This document shows, piece by piece, positions 8,223 to 16,087 of a DNA stretch of 20,984 bases. Position numbers and translations under genes: made by a program. Below the pieces are notes generated by a model that was not told the origin of the DNA, did not search any database, and worked only from the letters and a program-made list of their open reading frames with translations. How positions within the stretch are numbered: position 1 is the first letter of the stretch; each line of letters opens with the position of its first letter. The stretch lies in contig JAJAYS010000293.1 of NCBI GenBank assembly GCA_026786065.1, forward strand, positions 1 through 20,984. Direction: 5' to 3'. The stretch comes from Polaromonas sp. Its GTDB lineage: Bacteria > Pseudomonadota > Gammaproteobacteria > Burkholderiales > Burkholderiaceae_C.

Positions 8223-9230
8223 TCAACGGCGCGACTGCAACGCGGCCGGGTTGATGATGTTGGTCGGCCGGCCTTCGATGAAATTCACCACGTTGTCGAA
8301 AGCCGAGCCGAAATACATCTCATAGCTGTCTTGTTCGACGTAACCGATGTGCGGCGTGCAAATGCAGTTCTCAAGCCGAAGCAGGGCGTGGCCCTGCAAG
8401 ATGGGCTCGGACTCGAACACATCGACGGCAGCGAAGCCCGGCCGACCGCGGTTGAGCGCAGCCAGCAGCGCTTCGGGGCTGATCAGCTCGGCGCGCGAAG
8501 TATTGACCAGCAAGGAGGTAGGTTTCATGCGCGAAAGGTCTTCGAGCGTGACGATGCTGCGGGTCTCCTCGTTCAGACGCAGGTGCAGGCTGAGAACATC
8601 GCTCTGCGCAAAAAAATCGGCCTTGCTGGTGGCGAGTTCAAAACCGTCGGCCTGGGCTTTTTCACGCGACGCGCTGCGCCCCCATATCAGCACGCGCATG
8701 CCGAAAGCCCGGCCGTAACCAGCGATGATCTGGCCGATTTTCCCGTAGCTCCAGATGCCCAGCGTCTTGCCTTTGAGCACCGAACCAAGGCCGAAGTTGG
8801 GCGGCATCGATCCGGCCTTCAGGCCAGCCTGCTGCCACGCGCCGTGCTTGAGGTGCGCCACATACTGAGGCAAGCGGCGCATTGCCGCCATAACCAACGC
8901 CCAGGTCAGTTCCGCCGGTGCGATGGGGGAGCCGACGCCTTCGGCGATAGCAATACCCCGTTCGGTGCATGCCGCTACATCAACGTGGCTGCCGATGCGG
9001 CCGGTCTGCGCGATCAATTTGAGCTTTGGCAGCTTTTCTATCACCTGCCGGGTGAGCTGGGTACGCTCGCGAATCAGCACAATCACATCGGCGTCTTTCA
9101 GCCGGACTGACAGCTGTCCGACGCCCTTCACCGTATTGGTATAGACCTTGGCCGGGTAAGCGTCGAGCTTGGCAGCGCAGGCCAGCTTGCGCACTGCATC
9201 CTGGTAGTCGTCGAGGATGACAATATTCAT
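8223..9230 (-). CDS. D-2-hydroxyacid dehydrogenase family protein
   Basis: A 335-residue NAD(P)-dependent 2-hydroxyacid dehydrogenase (PGDH/formate dehydrogenase-like fold), predicted to interconvert a 2-oxoacid and a D-2-hydroxyacid. The nucleotide-binding motif is LGIWSYGKIGQIIA (157-170), slightly unusual because the first Gly is followed by Ile-Trp-Ser. Catalytic residues expected for the family are present: Arg246 in NTSRAEL, Glu275 in FESEPI and His294 in CTPHIGY. The ATG at 9230 is chosen because MNIVILDDYQDAV is the natural start of the first beta strand. In-frame ATGs at 9245 and further upstream add a basic stretch with no ribosome-binding site advantage. It heads the catabolic cluster, with an 8-bp gap to the dehydrogenase gene. 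The substrate cannot be assigned. Confidence 0.86.
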   Translation of the reverse strand: MNIVILDDYQDAVRKLACAAKLDAYPAKVYTNTVKGVGQLSVRLKDADVIVLIRERTQLTRQVIEKLPKLKLIAQTGRIGSHVDVAACTERGIAIAEGVGSPIAPAELTWALVMAAMRRLPQYVAHLKHGAWQQAGLKAGSMPPNFGLGSVLKGKTLGIWSYGKIGQIIAGYGRAFGMRVLIWGRSASREKAQADGFELATSKADFFAQSDVLSLHLRLNEETRSIVTLEDLSRMKPTSLLVNTSRAELISPEALLAALNRGRPGFAAVDVFESEPILQGHALLRLENCICTPHIGYVEQDSYEMYFGSAFDNVVNFIEGRPTNIINPAALQSRR

Positions 9231-9377
9231 GCCGATATTGTGCATGCAACACTTTTTCTTCGGCAACGGCTTGATGCTATGGACGGGGCACTTGTAATAA
9301 AACGCAAGCCTTGCCGGGACATGCCGAGACTCCCTTCGCCCGCTGGCTTCGCATCGGGCGCTCGTCGGCGCCGCGTG

Positions 9378-9764
9378 CTACGCCCGCGCGTCGCTGCGTT
9401 GCACCATGCGCTCCAGTTCGTCACACACGTCGGCCATGCGGCCAGAGATCACCATTCGCCCGGCGACGCCGCGCCGCACTGAGCGGTCTGCCTCACGGAC
9501 AACCGTAACTCGGTTGGCCAGCGCGGCTTGAGGCGCCGCAGTGATGCGCGCTGGATCCTGCACGTTGAAGGCCGATGGCCGGCGCTCGACGCTTCGGACC
9601 CGCTGAGGCGCCAGATGCAGCTCGGCCTTGGCGCCCCGGTACGCGCCGGTGCATGAAGCCTCAGCCGACAACCGAAACCACCGGATCAGGCTTTGTGCCG
9701 GTGAAACCAGCGGTGCGGCAAGCGAAGCCAAAAAAGAGCGGTGTGAAAAATTGACGATTCCCAT
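9378..9764 (-). CDS. Conserved-looking hypothetical protein downstream of lexA
   Basis: A 128-residue basic protein of unknown function. The start is supported by TGGAG 6 nt before the ATG. The N-terminus (MGIVNFSHRSFLASLAAPLV) has a weakly hydrophobic stretch that might target it to the membrane. The middle is Arg/Ala-rich, and the C-terminus GRMVISGRMADVCDELERMV looks like a folded amphipathic helix. I have a vague memory of similar C-termini in other Burkholderiales hypotheticals, but no domain is recognised. It lies 139 bp downstream of lexA on the same strand and 147 bp upstream of the hydroxyacid dehydrogenase, so it could be cotranscribed with lexA. No SOS box is seen directly upstream. 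Confidence 0.6.
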   Translation of the reverse strand: MGIVNFSHRSFLASLAAPLVSPAQSLIRWFRLSAEASCTGAYRGAKAELHLAPQRVRSVERRPSAFNVQDPARITAAPQAALANRVTVVREADRSVRRGVAGRMVISGRMADVCDELERMVQRSDARA

Positions 9765-9903
9765 GATGAACTCCAGTTGGGGGTTTTACACAGGCAGGAT
9801 TTTTAAAGGCACTCTGCGAGCTTGATGCTCCTGAGCCGCGAAACGCCGACAGGGTGTTGGCCACCACCGGCCAAACGCCCGCCACCTGACGGCCAAAATT
9901 GGT

Positions 9904-10605
9904 TTACATCAGCATCGTGTTCCGAATCAGACCGACTGCCAGCCCTTCCAGCTCGAAGGGTTCACCAGGCCCCACAACGATGGTTTGGAAGTCCGGGTTT
10001 TCTGGCAACAGCTCGATCGTGTCGCGGATCCGCCGAAAGCGTTTGACGGTCACTTCGTCCCCGAGGCGTGCTACGACGATTTGTCCGTTTTTGGCCTCTT
10101 TGGCCTGTTTGACGGCCAGCAGGTCGCCGTCCATGATGCCGACGCCCTGCATGCTCATGCCACGAACTTTGAGAAGGTAGTCGGGCTGGCGCGCGAACAG
10201 GCTGCTCTCGAAATAGTAGGTTTGCTCAATGTGTTCCTGGGCCAGGATCGGACTGCCGGCCGCAACCCGCCCGACCAGTGGCAACGCAAGCTGGGCCAGG
10301 CTTTGCAGCGGCAGCGAAAACTGCTTCATGCGCAGGCTGTTCAGTGCGCGAAGCGTGTCGACTCGAAGGCGGATTCCCCGAGATGTACCGCTGACCAGCT
10401 CGATCACGCCTTTTCGTGCCAGCGCCTGCAAATGTTCTTCAGCTGCGTTGGCCGAACGAAAACCCAACTCGGTAGCGATTTCTGCCCGAGTCGGCGGCGC
10501 ACCGGTTCGAGCAATTGCGCTTTGAATCAACTCGAGAATTTGCTGCTGCCGGGCAGTGAGTTTTGGGGCTTCGGCTGAAGGGGCGGCGTCGTCGAGAATG
10601 CTCAT
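9904..10605 (-). CDS. lexA: LexA, SOS-response repressor and self-cleaving protease
   Basis: A 233-residue transcriptional repressor of DNA-damage genes that cleaves itself when stimulated by RecA filaments. The N-terminal winged helix begins [14 protein letters not shown] and contains [24 protein letters not shown], the recognition region. The cleavage site is Ala116-Gly117 in VGRVAAGSP, and the Ser/Lys dyad is Ser151 in VRGMSMQG and Lys188 in EVTVKRF. The length suits betaproteobacterial LexA, which has an extra linker relative to the 202-residue E. coli protein. The ATG at 10605 is chosen because GGAG lies 6 nt upstream; an in-frame ATG at 10617 would place this ribosome-binding site inside the gene. 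Two SOS boxes sit 77-111 bp upstream, so it is autoregulated. Confidence 0.96.
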   Translation of the reverse strand: MSILDDAAPSAEAPKLTARQQQILELIQSAIARTGAPPTRAEIATELGFRSANAAEEHLQALARKGVIELVSGTSRGIRLRVDTLRALNSLRMKQFSLPLQSLAQLALPLVGRVAAGSPILAQEHIEQTYYFESSLFARQPDYLLKVRGMSMQGVGIMDGDLLAVKQAKEAKNGQIVVARLGDEVTVKRFRRIRDTIELLPENPDFQTIVVGPGEPFELEGLAVGLIRNTMLM

Positions 10606-10681
10606 GGCTGGCTCCATTGACAGGGTCAGTTATAAATGAATGTGCATTGCTGTTCGCGAGCGCCATTCTTTGACGCGCGAC

Positions 10682-10697
10682 CTGTTTTAATAAACAG
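10682..10697. promoter_or_regulatory. LexA-binding site (SOS box 1)
   Basis: CTGTTTTAATAAACAG fits the CTGT-N8-ACAG consensus of E. coli-type LexA exactly, with an AT-rich core. It lies between divergent lexA and the asparaginase gene, near the expected lexA transcription start. Confidence 0.9.
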
Positions 10698-10700
10698 CTG

Positions 10701-10716
10701 CTGTATTTTCATCCAG
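10701..10716. promoter_or_regulatory. LexA-binding site (SOS box 2, imperfect)
   Basis: CTGTATTTTCATCCAG keeps the left CTGT half and has CCAG in place of ACAG on the right. It begins 19 bp after SOS box 1, close to the spacing of the paired boxes upstream of E. coli lexA, and overlaps the likely lexA -10. Confidence 0.65.
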
Positions 10717-10733
10717 TTTTTCGACTTTTGCAA
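10705..10733 (-). promoter_or_regulatory. Probable lexA promoter overlapping SOS box 2
   Basis: On the minus strand TTGCAA (10728-10733) and GAAAAT (10705-10710) are separated by 17 bp; each matches its consensus at 4 of 6 positions. Transcription would start close to the edge of SOS box 1, so LexA bound at either box would block it. The 5' leader would be about 90 nt. Confidence 0.4.
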
Positions 10734-10750
10734 TTTTTGGAGAAATCACC

Positions 10751-11755
10751 ATGCAAGCCGGGTCAATCGTGGTTCTGGGCACCGGGGGCACGATTGCCGG
10801 CAGGTCAATTGACGCGCTGGACAATATTGGCTACACGGCCGCGCAGCTTGGGATAGAGAGCCTGACGGCGTCGGTACCAGGCCTCGGTGAGGCAAAGTTG
10901 CTGCTGACTGAGCAGGTGTCGCAGATCGACAGCAAGGACATGGGCTTTGCCGTATGGCGCCTGCTGGCGCAGCGGGTAACGCATTTTCTGGCGCGCGATG
11001 AAGTCAAGGGCCTTGTCATCACGCACGGTACCGACACTTTGGAGGAAACCGCGTTCTTCGTTTCCCTGGTCTGCCGTCCGGTCAAACCCGTGGTACTGAC
11101 CTGTGCGATGCGGCCTGCAAGCTCGCTGCAAGCCGACGGCCCGCAGAATTTGCGCGATGCGGTCTGCGTGGCTCGCTGGCCCGGCGCAGGCGGCGTGGTG
11201 GTGGTTTGCGCAGGCCGCATTCATGCGGCGCGGGACGTGCAAAAAGTCCATCCCTACCGTCTTGATGCATTCGATTCGGGCGATGCGGGTGTCATTGGCC
11301 ATGTCGAGGAGGGCCGCCTTCGCTTGATGCGCGAATGGCCATTCGACAAGCAGGGACGGGCGCAGGTAGCTCCTGAAAGTATAGCGGCTGAGTCTCTCGC
11401 GCAGAGTTTGCCCGATCCGGCGCACTGGCCGCGTGTCGAGATCGTCATGAATTATGCTGGCGCCGACGGCCGGCTGGTCGAGGCGCTGGTCGCGCAGGGC
11501 GTTCGCGGGCTGGTCGTTGCCGGCACTGGCAACGGCTCCTTACATGTCGATCTGGAGCAGGCGCTTTTGTCGCCACAGGCTGCAGGCGTGCGTGTCGTTC
11601 GAGCCAGCCGCTGCGTTGCTGGCCAGGTGCTTGCCAAAGCCGGCGACAAGCTGCCGGATTCGGCCGGTCTGACGCCGGTCAAGGCGCGCATCGCCCTTTT
11701 GCTCGAATTGATGCAGAAGGACCGGGATGGCGACCAATCTGCCGATGTTTCCTGA
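10751..11755 (+). CDS. L-asparaginase (cytoplasmic, bacterial type I/II fold)
   Basis: A 334-residue asparaginase that hydrolyses asparagine to aspartate and ammonia. The first signature LGTGGTIAGRS (9-19) carries the nucleophilic Thr14, and the second VITHGTDTLEET (89-100) carries Thr94 and Asp95. VLTCAMRPASSLQADGPQNL and DVQKVHPYRLDAFDSG, both characteristic of the family, follow in order. There is no signal peptide, so it should be cytoplasmic. GGAGA lies 7 nt before the ATG. Its promoter region is shared with lexA and contains two SOS boxes 35-69 bp upstream of the ATG, so LexA control is possible. Its last 29 bases overlap the next gene. Confidence 0.93.
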   Translation: MQAGSIVVLGTGGTIAGRSIDALDNIGYTAAQLGIESLTASVPGLGEAKLLLTEQVSQIDSKDMGFAVWRLLAQRVTHFLARDEVKGLVITHGTDTLEETAFFVSLVCRPVKPVVLTCAMRPASSLQADGPQNLRDAVCVARWPGAGGVVVVCAGRIHAARDVQKVHPYRLDAFDSGDAGVIGHVEEGRLRLMREWPFDKQGRAQVAPESIAAESLAQSLPDPAHWPRVEIVMNYAGADGRLVEALVAQGVRGLVVAGTGNGSLHVDLEQALLSPQAAGVRVVRASRCVAGQVLAKAGDKLPDSAGLTPVKARIALLLELMQKDRDGDQSADVS

Positions 11756-12164
11756 GCTCGGGTCGCACCCTTGGGCCTATCCGGCGCTGGGAGTTGTTCA
11801 CATCATCGGCATCGCTTTGCTGCTTGGAAACCTGGTGCTGCTCGAGCTACGGGTTTTTGGTTTTGGCGCTGCATTGCCGATCGGCCCTCTGGCCAGATTG
11901 AGTCTGCTGTTGGCGGCTACCGGATTCACCCTGGCTGCGGCATCGGGACTGCTGATGTTTTCATCCCAGCCGGCCGAGTTGCTGTCCAACAGGGCTTTTA
12001 CCCTGAAGATGCTGTTGTTATTGGCTGCGGCGTGCAACGCGGCCTGGTTTCATGGCCGCAATTCGCTGGGACGCCTTGATCGTGTGGCCCGCGTACAAAT
12101 GGTGGGATCAACGTTGATCTGGCTGGCTGTCGTGGGCTGTGGCCGCTGGATTGCTTACCTTTAG
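11727..12164 (+). CDS. Small four-helix membrane protein of unknown function
   Basis: A 145-residue integral membrane protein. Hydrophobic segments lie near residues 20-46 (VVHIIGIALLLGNLVLLELRV), 58-80 (LSLLLAATGFTLAAASGLLMF), 92-107 (LKMLLLLAAACNAAWF) and 127-142 (STLIWLAVVGCGRWIAY). The His in VVHIIGIALLLGN and the His-Gly after AAWF are possible functional positions. It resembles small bacterial membrane families such as DUF6644/DUF2214, though I cannot assign one firmly. It begins inside the asparaginase gene (29-bp overlap), implying coupled translation, and is followed 31 bp later by a broken DUF6152-like gene with which it probably formed a pair. Confidence 0.75.
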   Translation: MATNLPMFPELGSHPWAYPALGVVHIIGIALLLGNLVLLELRVFGFGAALPIGPLARLSLLLAATGFTLAAASGLLMFSSQPAELLSNRAFTLKMLLLLAAACNAAWFHGRNSLGRLDRVARVQMVGSTLIWLAVVGCGRWIAYL

Positions 12165-12195
12165 CCCATTGCACTTTCAACCTGGAGTCCAGACG

Positions 12196-12680
12196 ATGAA
12201 GCGACGTGAAATCTTGAGGCTGTCCGCAATGGCTGCTGCGGCAAGTGGACTGATTCATAAATCGGCGCTCGCGCACCACGGCTGGAGCAGTTTTGATCAG
12301 GACAGACCTATTTACCTTGAGGGCCAGGTTTTCAAGGTCACTTGGCAAAACCCGCATGCCGAGCTTCTGCTTGACTAGCCCGCGGCGCTGCGGCTTCCCC
12401 CGATTTGGCGCAGCGCGCACTGCCGGAGCAAAGCGCACCCGTCGACGGTAAAGCCTTGCTCGCCAAGGCAAGGCTTCCGACGCGATCTGACAAGCGTTGG
12501 GGGATTGAACTTGCACCGCTGACGCGGCTGCAGGCCTGGAAGCTGCCCGAGATCAAGCCAGGCGCCGCGCTGGCGGTGCTTGGCTTTACATTCACAGCCG
12601 AGAAGGGCGATGCGATATTGCGCGCCGAGTATGTGTTTCTGGACAGCAAGATTTACGCGCTGCGCTCAAGTCCGGTCTGA
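12196..12680 (+). pseudogene. DUF6152-like exported protein, disrupted by a stop codon and a frameshift
   Basis: The first 60 codons encode MKRREILRLSAMAAAASG, a signal sequence with Arg-Arg, then AHHGWSSFDQDRPIYLEG and WQNPHAELLLD, typical of small exported DUF6152-type proteins. An in-frame TAG follows at 12376-12378. The same frame continues sensibly (PAALRLP) into a run of five C (12397-12401), after which the homologous sequence resumes in another frame (DLAQRALPEQSAPVDG, RSDKRWGIELAPLTRLQAWKL, LGFTFTAEKGDAILRAEYVF) to the TGA at 12678-12680. Restoring one base would give 161 codons plus stop. GGAG lies 8 nt before the ATG. Two independent lesions favour a true pseudogene over one sequencing error. 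The ribosome-binding site and signal peptide are intact, so decay looks recent. Confidence 0.82.
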
Positions 12681-12724
12681 GTCTTTGCAAGAGGCTCAAG
12701 CCTGCGCCGCCGAAGGGCGCCGGG

Positions 12725-13381
12725 TCAGTCAGCCAGCGCGGCGAAAGCCCGAGTCGTGATGTCATCAACCCCACCGATACCGCTGATCGCGCGGTAGCGG
12801 GGTGCCTCAGCGGGCTCGGCCAGAGCCCAGCGGGCGTAGTAATCGACCAACGGGCGGGTCTGGGCGCTGTAAATTTCGAGCCGCCTGCGAACCGTTTCTT
12901 CGCGGTCGTCTTCGCGTTGAATCAGCGGCTCTCCGGTGAGGTCGTCTATCCCGTCGGTTTTGGGCGGGTTATGCTTTACATGGTAGGTCCGGCCCGACGC
13001 CGCGTGGGACCGGCGACCGCTCATGCGCTCAATGATGGCGTCGAACGGCACGTCGATCTCCAGCACGTAGTCGATCTTGACGCCGGCGGCTTTCATCGCG
13101 TCGGCCTGTGGAATGGTGCGGGGAAATCCATCGAAGAGAAAGCCCCGCGCGCAGTCGGGCTGTGCAATCCGGTCTTTAACGAGATCGATGATCAGGTCGT
13201 CACCGACCAGGCCCCCTGACGCCATGATTTTCTGCGCCTCGACTCCCAGTGGTGACCCGGCTTTAACGGCTGCGCGCAGCATGTCGCCGGTCGAAATTTG
13301 CGGAATCGCGTATTTTCTGCAAATAAAGGTCGCTTGCGTCCCCTTGCCGGCGCCTGGCGCGCCCAACAAAATCAGTCTCAT
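12725..13381 (-). CDS. adk: Adenylate kinase
   Basis: A 218-residue essential cytosolic enzyme that converts ATP and AMP to two ADP. The P-loop is [10 protein letters not shown] (7-16). [11 protein letters not shown] forms the AMP-binding site, [15 protein letters not shown] the central motif, and the LID carries [20 protein letters not shown] followed by QREDD with [10 protein letters not shown]. The LID has no four-Cys zinc site, so it is the non-zinc long form usual in proteobacteria. AAGGAG precedes the ATG by 5 nt. The frame is open upstream, but sequence before MRLILLGAP is unrelated to the family. It ends the leftward lpxK-kdsB cluster after a 193-bp gap, suggesting its own promoter. 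Confidence 0.96.
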   Translation of the reverse strand: MRLILLGAPGAGKGTQATFICRKYAIPQISTGDMLRAAVKAGSPLGVEAQKIMASGGLVGDDLIIDLVKDRIAQPDCARGFLFDGFPRTIPQADAMKAAGVKIDYVLEIDVPFDAIIERMSGRRSHAASGRTYHVKHNPPKTDGIDDLTGEPLIQREDDREETVRRRLEIYSAQTRPLVDYYARWALAEPAEAPRYRAISGIGGVDDITTRAFAALAD

Positions 13382-13574
13382 GAGTCTCCTTGGATTTTTA
13401 TCAAAGTCGTAGCCGCTGCAAACTTCGCCGCCGGGACAAGCGGCAGGTCGCGCTGCCGATTGCAAGCCGTAAACAGCTTGCATCGGTCCAGAATTTCGGG
13501 CCAATTTTTTGTCGCAAGGATATCACGCAGACTTGAGCGCAAGCCCTGCGCAGAAGCCGAAAGCACGGGTGTGT

Positions 13575-14333
13575 TCAGGCGAAAAAACGCCGGGCGCGCT
13601 CCAGATCTGCAGGCGTATCGACGCCAGGACCCGGTGCCTCTGCGGTGATGTGAACGGCAATGCGAAAGCCATGCCATAAAGCCCGCAACTGCTCCAGCGA
13701 CTCCAGTTGTTCCAACGGGGCTGGAGGCAACTTGGGGAACTGGCGCAAGAAGCCGGCGCGATAGGCGTACAGGCCGACATGGCGCAAGGGTGGCGCAATG
13801 CCACCCGCGGCCTGCCACCATGCATTGCCCGCACCCGACCGGTCTGCCGGGATCGAGGCGCGGCTGAAGTACAACGCCGTGCTGCGCGCGTCGGTCACGA
13901 CCTTGACGACATTCGGGTTCAGGAAGTCTTCCAGCGATTCGATCACATGCGCTGCAGTGGACATCGCACAGTCTTCGCGCTGCACCAGCACGGCAGCGAC
14001 CGAATCGATCAGCGCCGGGTCGATCAGCGGCTCGTCGCCCTGGACATTGACCACCACTTCCGTGTCCGGGAGGTCGAGTAGTCCGCAGGCTTGCGCCAGT
14101 CTGTCGGTGCCGCTCAAGTGGCCGGTTTCGGTCATGACGGCAGCAACACCGAATTGCGCGCATAGCTGGGCGATCTCGACGCTGTCCGTTGCCACCACGA
14201 CTTGGCGCGCCCTGCTTTTCAGGGACTGCTGGGCCACGCGCACGACCATCGGGGCGCCGCCAAGGTCGGCGAGTGCCTTGTTGGGGAGGCGCGTCGAAGC
14301 CTGCCGGGCCGGGATCAGGACGGTGAAGGACAT
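13575..14333 (-). CDS. kdsB: 3-deoxy-manno-octulosonate cytidylyltransferase
   Basis: A 252-residue CMP-Kdo synthetase that activates Kdo with CTP for lipopolysaccharide inner-core assembly. The nucleotide-binding start is [19 protein letters not shown], followed by [11 protein letters not shown] and [11 protein letters not shown], which binds metal and sugar, and by [11 protein letters not shown] and [12 protein letters not shown]. The length agrees with E. coli KdsB (248). The ATG at 14333 is preferred over an in-frame ATG at 14387 because homologues start directly at the beta strand; no clear Shine-Dalgarno is visible at either. It lies 82 bp downstream of the Trm112-like gene, within the LPS cluster. 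Confidence 0.95.
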   Translation of the reverse strand: MSFTVLIPARQASTRLPNKALADLGGAPMVVRVAQQSLKSRARQVVVATDSVEIAQLCAQFGVAAVMTETGHLSGTDRLAQACGLLDLPDTEVVVNVQGDEPLIDPALIDSVAAVLVQREDCAMSTAAHVIESLEDFLNPNVVKVVTDARSTALYFSRASIPADRSGAGNAWWQAAGGIAPPLRHVGLYAYRAGFLRQFPKLPPAPLEQLESLEQLRALWHGFRIAVHITAEAPGPGVDTPADLERARRFFA

Positions 14334-14415
14334 AGGGCGAGTGAGCGCATAGGGCCAGGGTTCAGGATGCGCTTGCAAAAGCGCCACGTTTCATTCACCG
14401 CGAGCCGGCAAGCCG

Positions 14416-14598
14416 CTACAAGCCGAGTTCTTCGTCAGACAGGGGCCGCGCCTCATGCTCCAGCAGCACGGGCAAGCCATCGCGCACCGGGTAGGCAAGG
14501 CGTGCGCTGCAGGAGATCAACTCCTGCTTCTCGCGGTCGTAATCGAGAGGCCCCTTGGTCACGGGGCAGACCAGCAATTCAAGAAGTTTGGTGTCCAT
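14416..14598 (-). CDS. Trm112 family protein (YcaR/UPF0434-like)
   Basis: A 60-residue small protein: [20 protein letters not shown], then [28 protein letters not shown]. This is the bacterial Trm112/YcaR core, a zinc-ribbon-related fold whose eukaryotic relative activates methyltransferases. Here only one Cys of the first CPxC pair is kept (CPVT), so zinc binding is doubtful, as in other YcaR proteins. The first 20 bases overlap the end of lpxK, implying translational coupling. The order lpxK-Trm112-kdsB is conserved in many proteobacteria, but the molecular role in LPS synthesis is not established. Confidence 0.9.
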   Translation of the reverse strand: MDTKLLELLVCPVTKGPLDYDREKQELISCSARLAYPVRDGLPVLLEHEARPLSDEELGL

Positions 14599-15613
14599 GA
14601 TTCGATGGTAATGGAGAAAGAAACTCAGCCAGCAGACTGTCAAAAGCCGTGTAAAACGCAGGCTCAGGTTCAAAAATCAATGGCACCGCAAGCAGCTTGC
14701 AGTTAGCCGGGGTGGGTTTTGCAAACAGTTTGACCGCATCCTTTTCGGTACACAGCACGGTCGAGCCAGCGTAGCCGCGCAGGTCCAGCGATTCAAAATC
14801 GTCATGGTCCGGCAGTTCCACCGTGGCCGCGAACGCCAGGCCGCGCGCGCGCAACATGGAGAAAAACCCGTCCGGATTCGCGATGCCGGCCATTGCGGTG
14901 ATTGGGGTGTGCCGCAGATCGGCCAGCGAAACCCGGCTTCCGTCGCCGGCGACCCCATGCAGAGCCAGTCTGCGGGTCGAGGTAAAGCCTGAGAAAGCCG
15001 CAACCATGCCGGTGTGCAGCAGTATTTGCCGGGCCTTCATGGCGGGTCTGGGCCAGGGCTCGCGCAGCGGCCCAGCCGGCAGCAGCCAGCCGTTGCCGAC
15101 GCCCCGGTCGTCGAACACCACGACTTCGATATCGCGCTGGAGCGCCGTATGCTGAAGCCCGTCATCGGTGATCACCACCTGAATCCCTGGATGCCGCTCA
15201 AGCAGCATGCCAACCGCGTCAGCGCGCCGCCGGGCCACAAAGACGGGCGCGCCGGTGGCGCGCTTGATGAGAGCAGGTTCATCGCCAGAATGCTGCACTG
15301 GCGTGGTAGCAAGGACCTCAAGCGATTGCCGCATGTTCCGCCCATAGCCGCGCGACACAACGCCCACGTTCAGACCGCGTGCCTGCAAGTGCCGCACCAT
15401 CGAGATAACCAGAGGGGTTTTCCCGGCCCCGCCGACCACAACATTGCCAATGACAACCACCGGAACTGCGAAGCGCCTTGAGGGAATCAAATGGCAGCGA
15501 TAGGCGCAACTGCGGGCCACGAGCAGCCCACGGTAGAGCTGAGCCATCGGCCATAGCAAGCGTGCTGCCCAGGTTCGCTCGGCCCAGGTAGCCTGGAAAA
15601 ATTCAGGCAGCAT
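14579..15613 (-). CDS. lpxK: Tetraacyldisaccharide 4'-kinase
   Basis: A 344-residue inner-membrane-associated kinase that phosphorylates the 4' position of the lipid A disaccharide to give lipid IVA. The Walker A motif [13 protein letters not shown] spans 56-68, followed by VVSRGYGR (85-92). [22 protein letters not shown] (148-169) holds the catalytic Asp and His. The N-terminal hydrophobic helix ([17 protein letters not shown]) docks to the membrane. The C-terminal half has [16 protein letters not shown] and [10 protein letters not shown], both typical of LpxK. It lies 45 bp downstream of exbD and overlaps the Trm112-like gene by 20 bases. Confidence 0.95.
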   Translation of the reverse strand: MLPEFFQATWAERTWAARLLWPMAQLYRGLLVARSCAYRCHLIPSRRFAVPVVVIGNVVVGGAGKTPLVISMVRHLQARGLNVGVVSRGYGRNMRQSLEVLATTPVQHSGDEPALIKRATGAPVFVARRRADAVGMLLERHPGIQVVITDDGLQHTALQRDIEVVVFDDRGVGNGWLLPAGPLREPWPRPAMKARQILLHTGMVAAFSGFTSTRRLALHGVAGDGSRVSLADLRHTPITAMAGIANPDGFFSMLRARGLAFAATVELPDHDDFESLDLRGYAGSTVLCTEKDAVKLFAKPTPANCKLLAVPLIFEPEPAFYTAFDSLLAEFLSPLPSNHGHQTS

Positions 15614-15658
15614 CGATGGCTTGCCGCCTGCGAGTGCGGCTTCGAAACTTCAGGATTT

Positions 15659-16087
15659 TCAAGGCGCGCCGGCGCTCTGACTGCTTTGCGTCGCAAAAGT
15701 GATCTGATTCAGGCCCTGGCGCCGCGCTGCTTCCATCACCGATACCACGGCCTGGTGGCTTGCATTGGCGTCTGCGCTAATGATGACCGTGCTGTCTTTG
15801 CCCGCCGAGGCCGCCTGTGCGAGGGCGCGTCCGAGGCTTTCAACTCCGCGTCCTTCAACCGGCAGCTTGTTGACCATGTAGCGCCCATCGCTGCTGACCG
15901 CCACGATGATTTCCTTTGGGTAGTCGCGCTGCTTGTCCAGATCAGCCGCCGGCAGATTGACCTGCATCTCTGTGAACTTGCTGTAGGTGGTCGAAAGCAT
16001 CAAAAAAATCAGCACCACAAGCAGCACGTCGATGAACGGTATCAGGTTGATCTCCGGTTCGTCGTGAGGGCGGAGTCGGAAGTTCAT
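15659..16087 (-). CDS. exbD: ExbD/TolR family biopolymer transport protein
   Basis: A 142-residue inner-membrane protein of a proton-driven energy transducer (TonB- or Tol-type). One transmembrane helix follows a short cytoplasmic tail: EINLIPFIDVLLVVLIFLML, with the conserved Asp20 in the helix used in proton transfer. A periplasmic domain follows, including PAADLDKQRDYPKEIIVAVS and the C-terminal ISADANASHQAVVSVMEAA. The ATG overlaps the stop of exbB as ATGA. No tonB gene or pal/tolB genes are nearby. The placement directly upstream of lpxK is common in Burkholderiales, so the partner protein must be encoded elsewhere. Confidence 0.93.
   Translation of the reverse strand: MNFRLRPHDEPEINLIPFIDVLLVVLIFLMLSTTYSKFTEMQVNLPAADLDKQRDYPKEIIVAVSSDGRYMVNKLPVEGRGVESLGRALAQAASAGKDSTVIISADANASHQAVVSVMEAARRQGLNQITFATQSSQSAGAP

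Noticed and set aside
9857-9874. Hairpin TTGGCC-N6-GGCCAA after lexA as a terminator
   Set aside because: The stem is only 6 bp and no T run follows on the minus strand, so it is not convincing as a Rho-independent terminator.
13382-13574. N-terminal extension of adenylate kinase or a small gene between kdsB and adk
   Set aside because: The open frame upstream of the adk ATG does not match the family, and AAGGAG directly precedes MRLILLGAP. The rest of the gap shows no supported gene.
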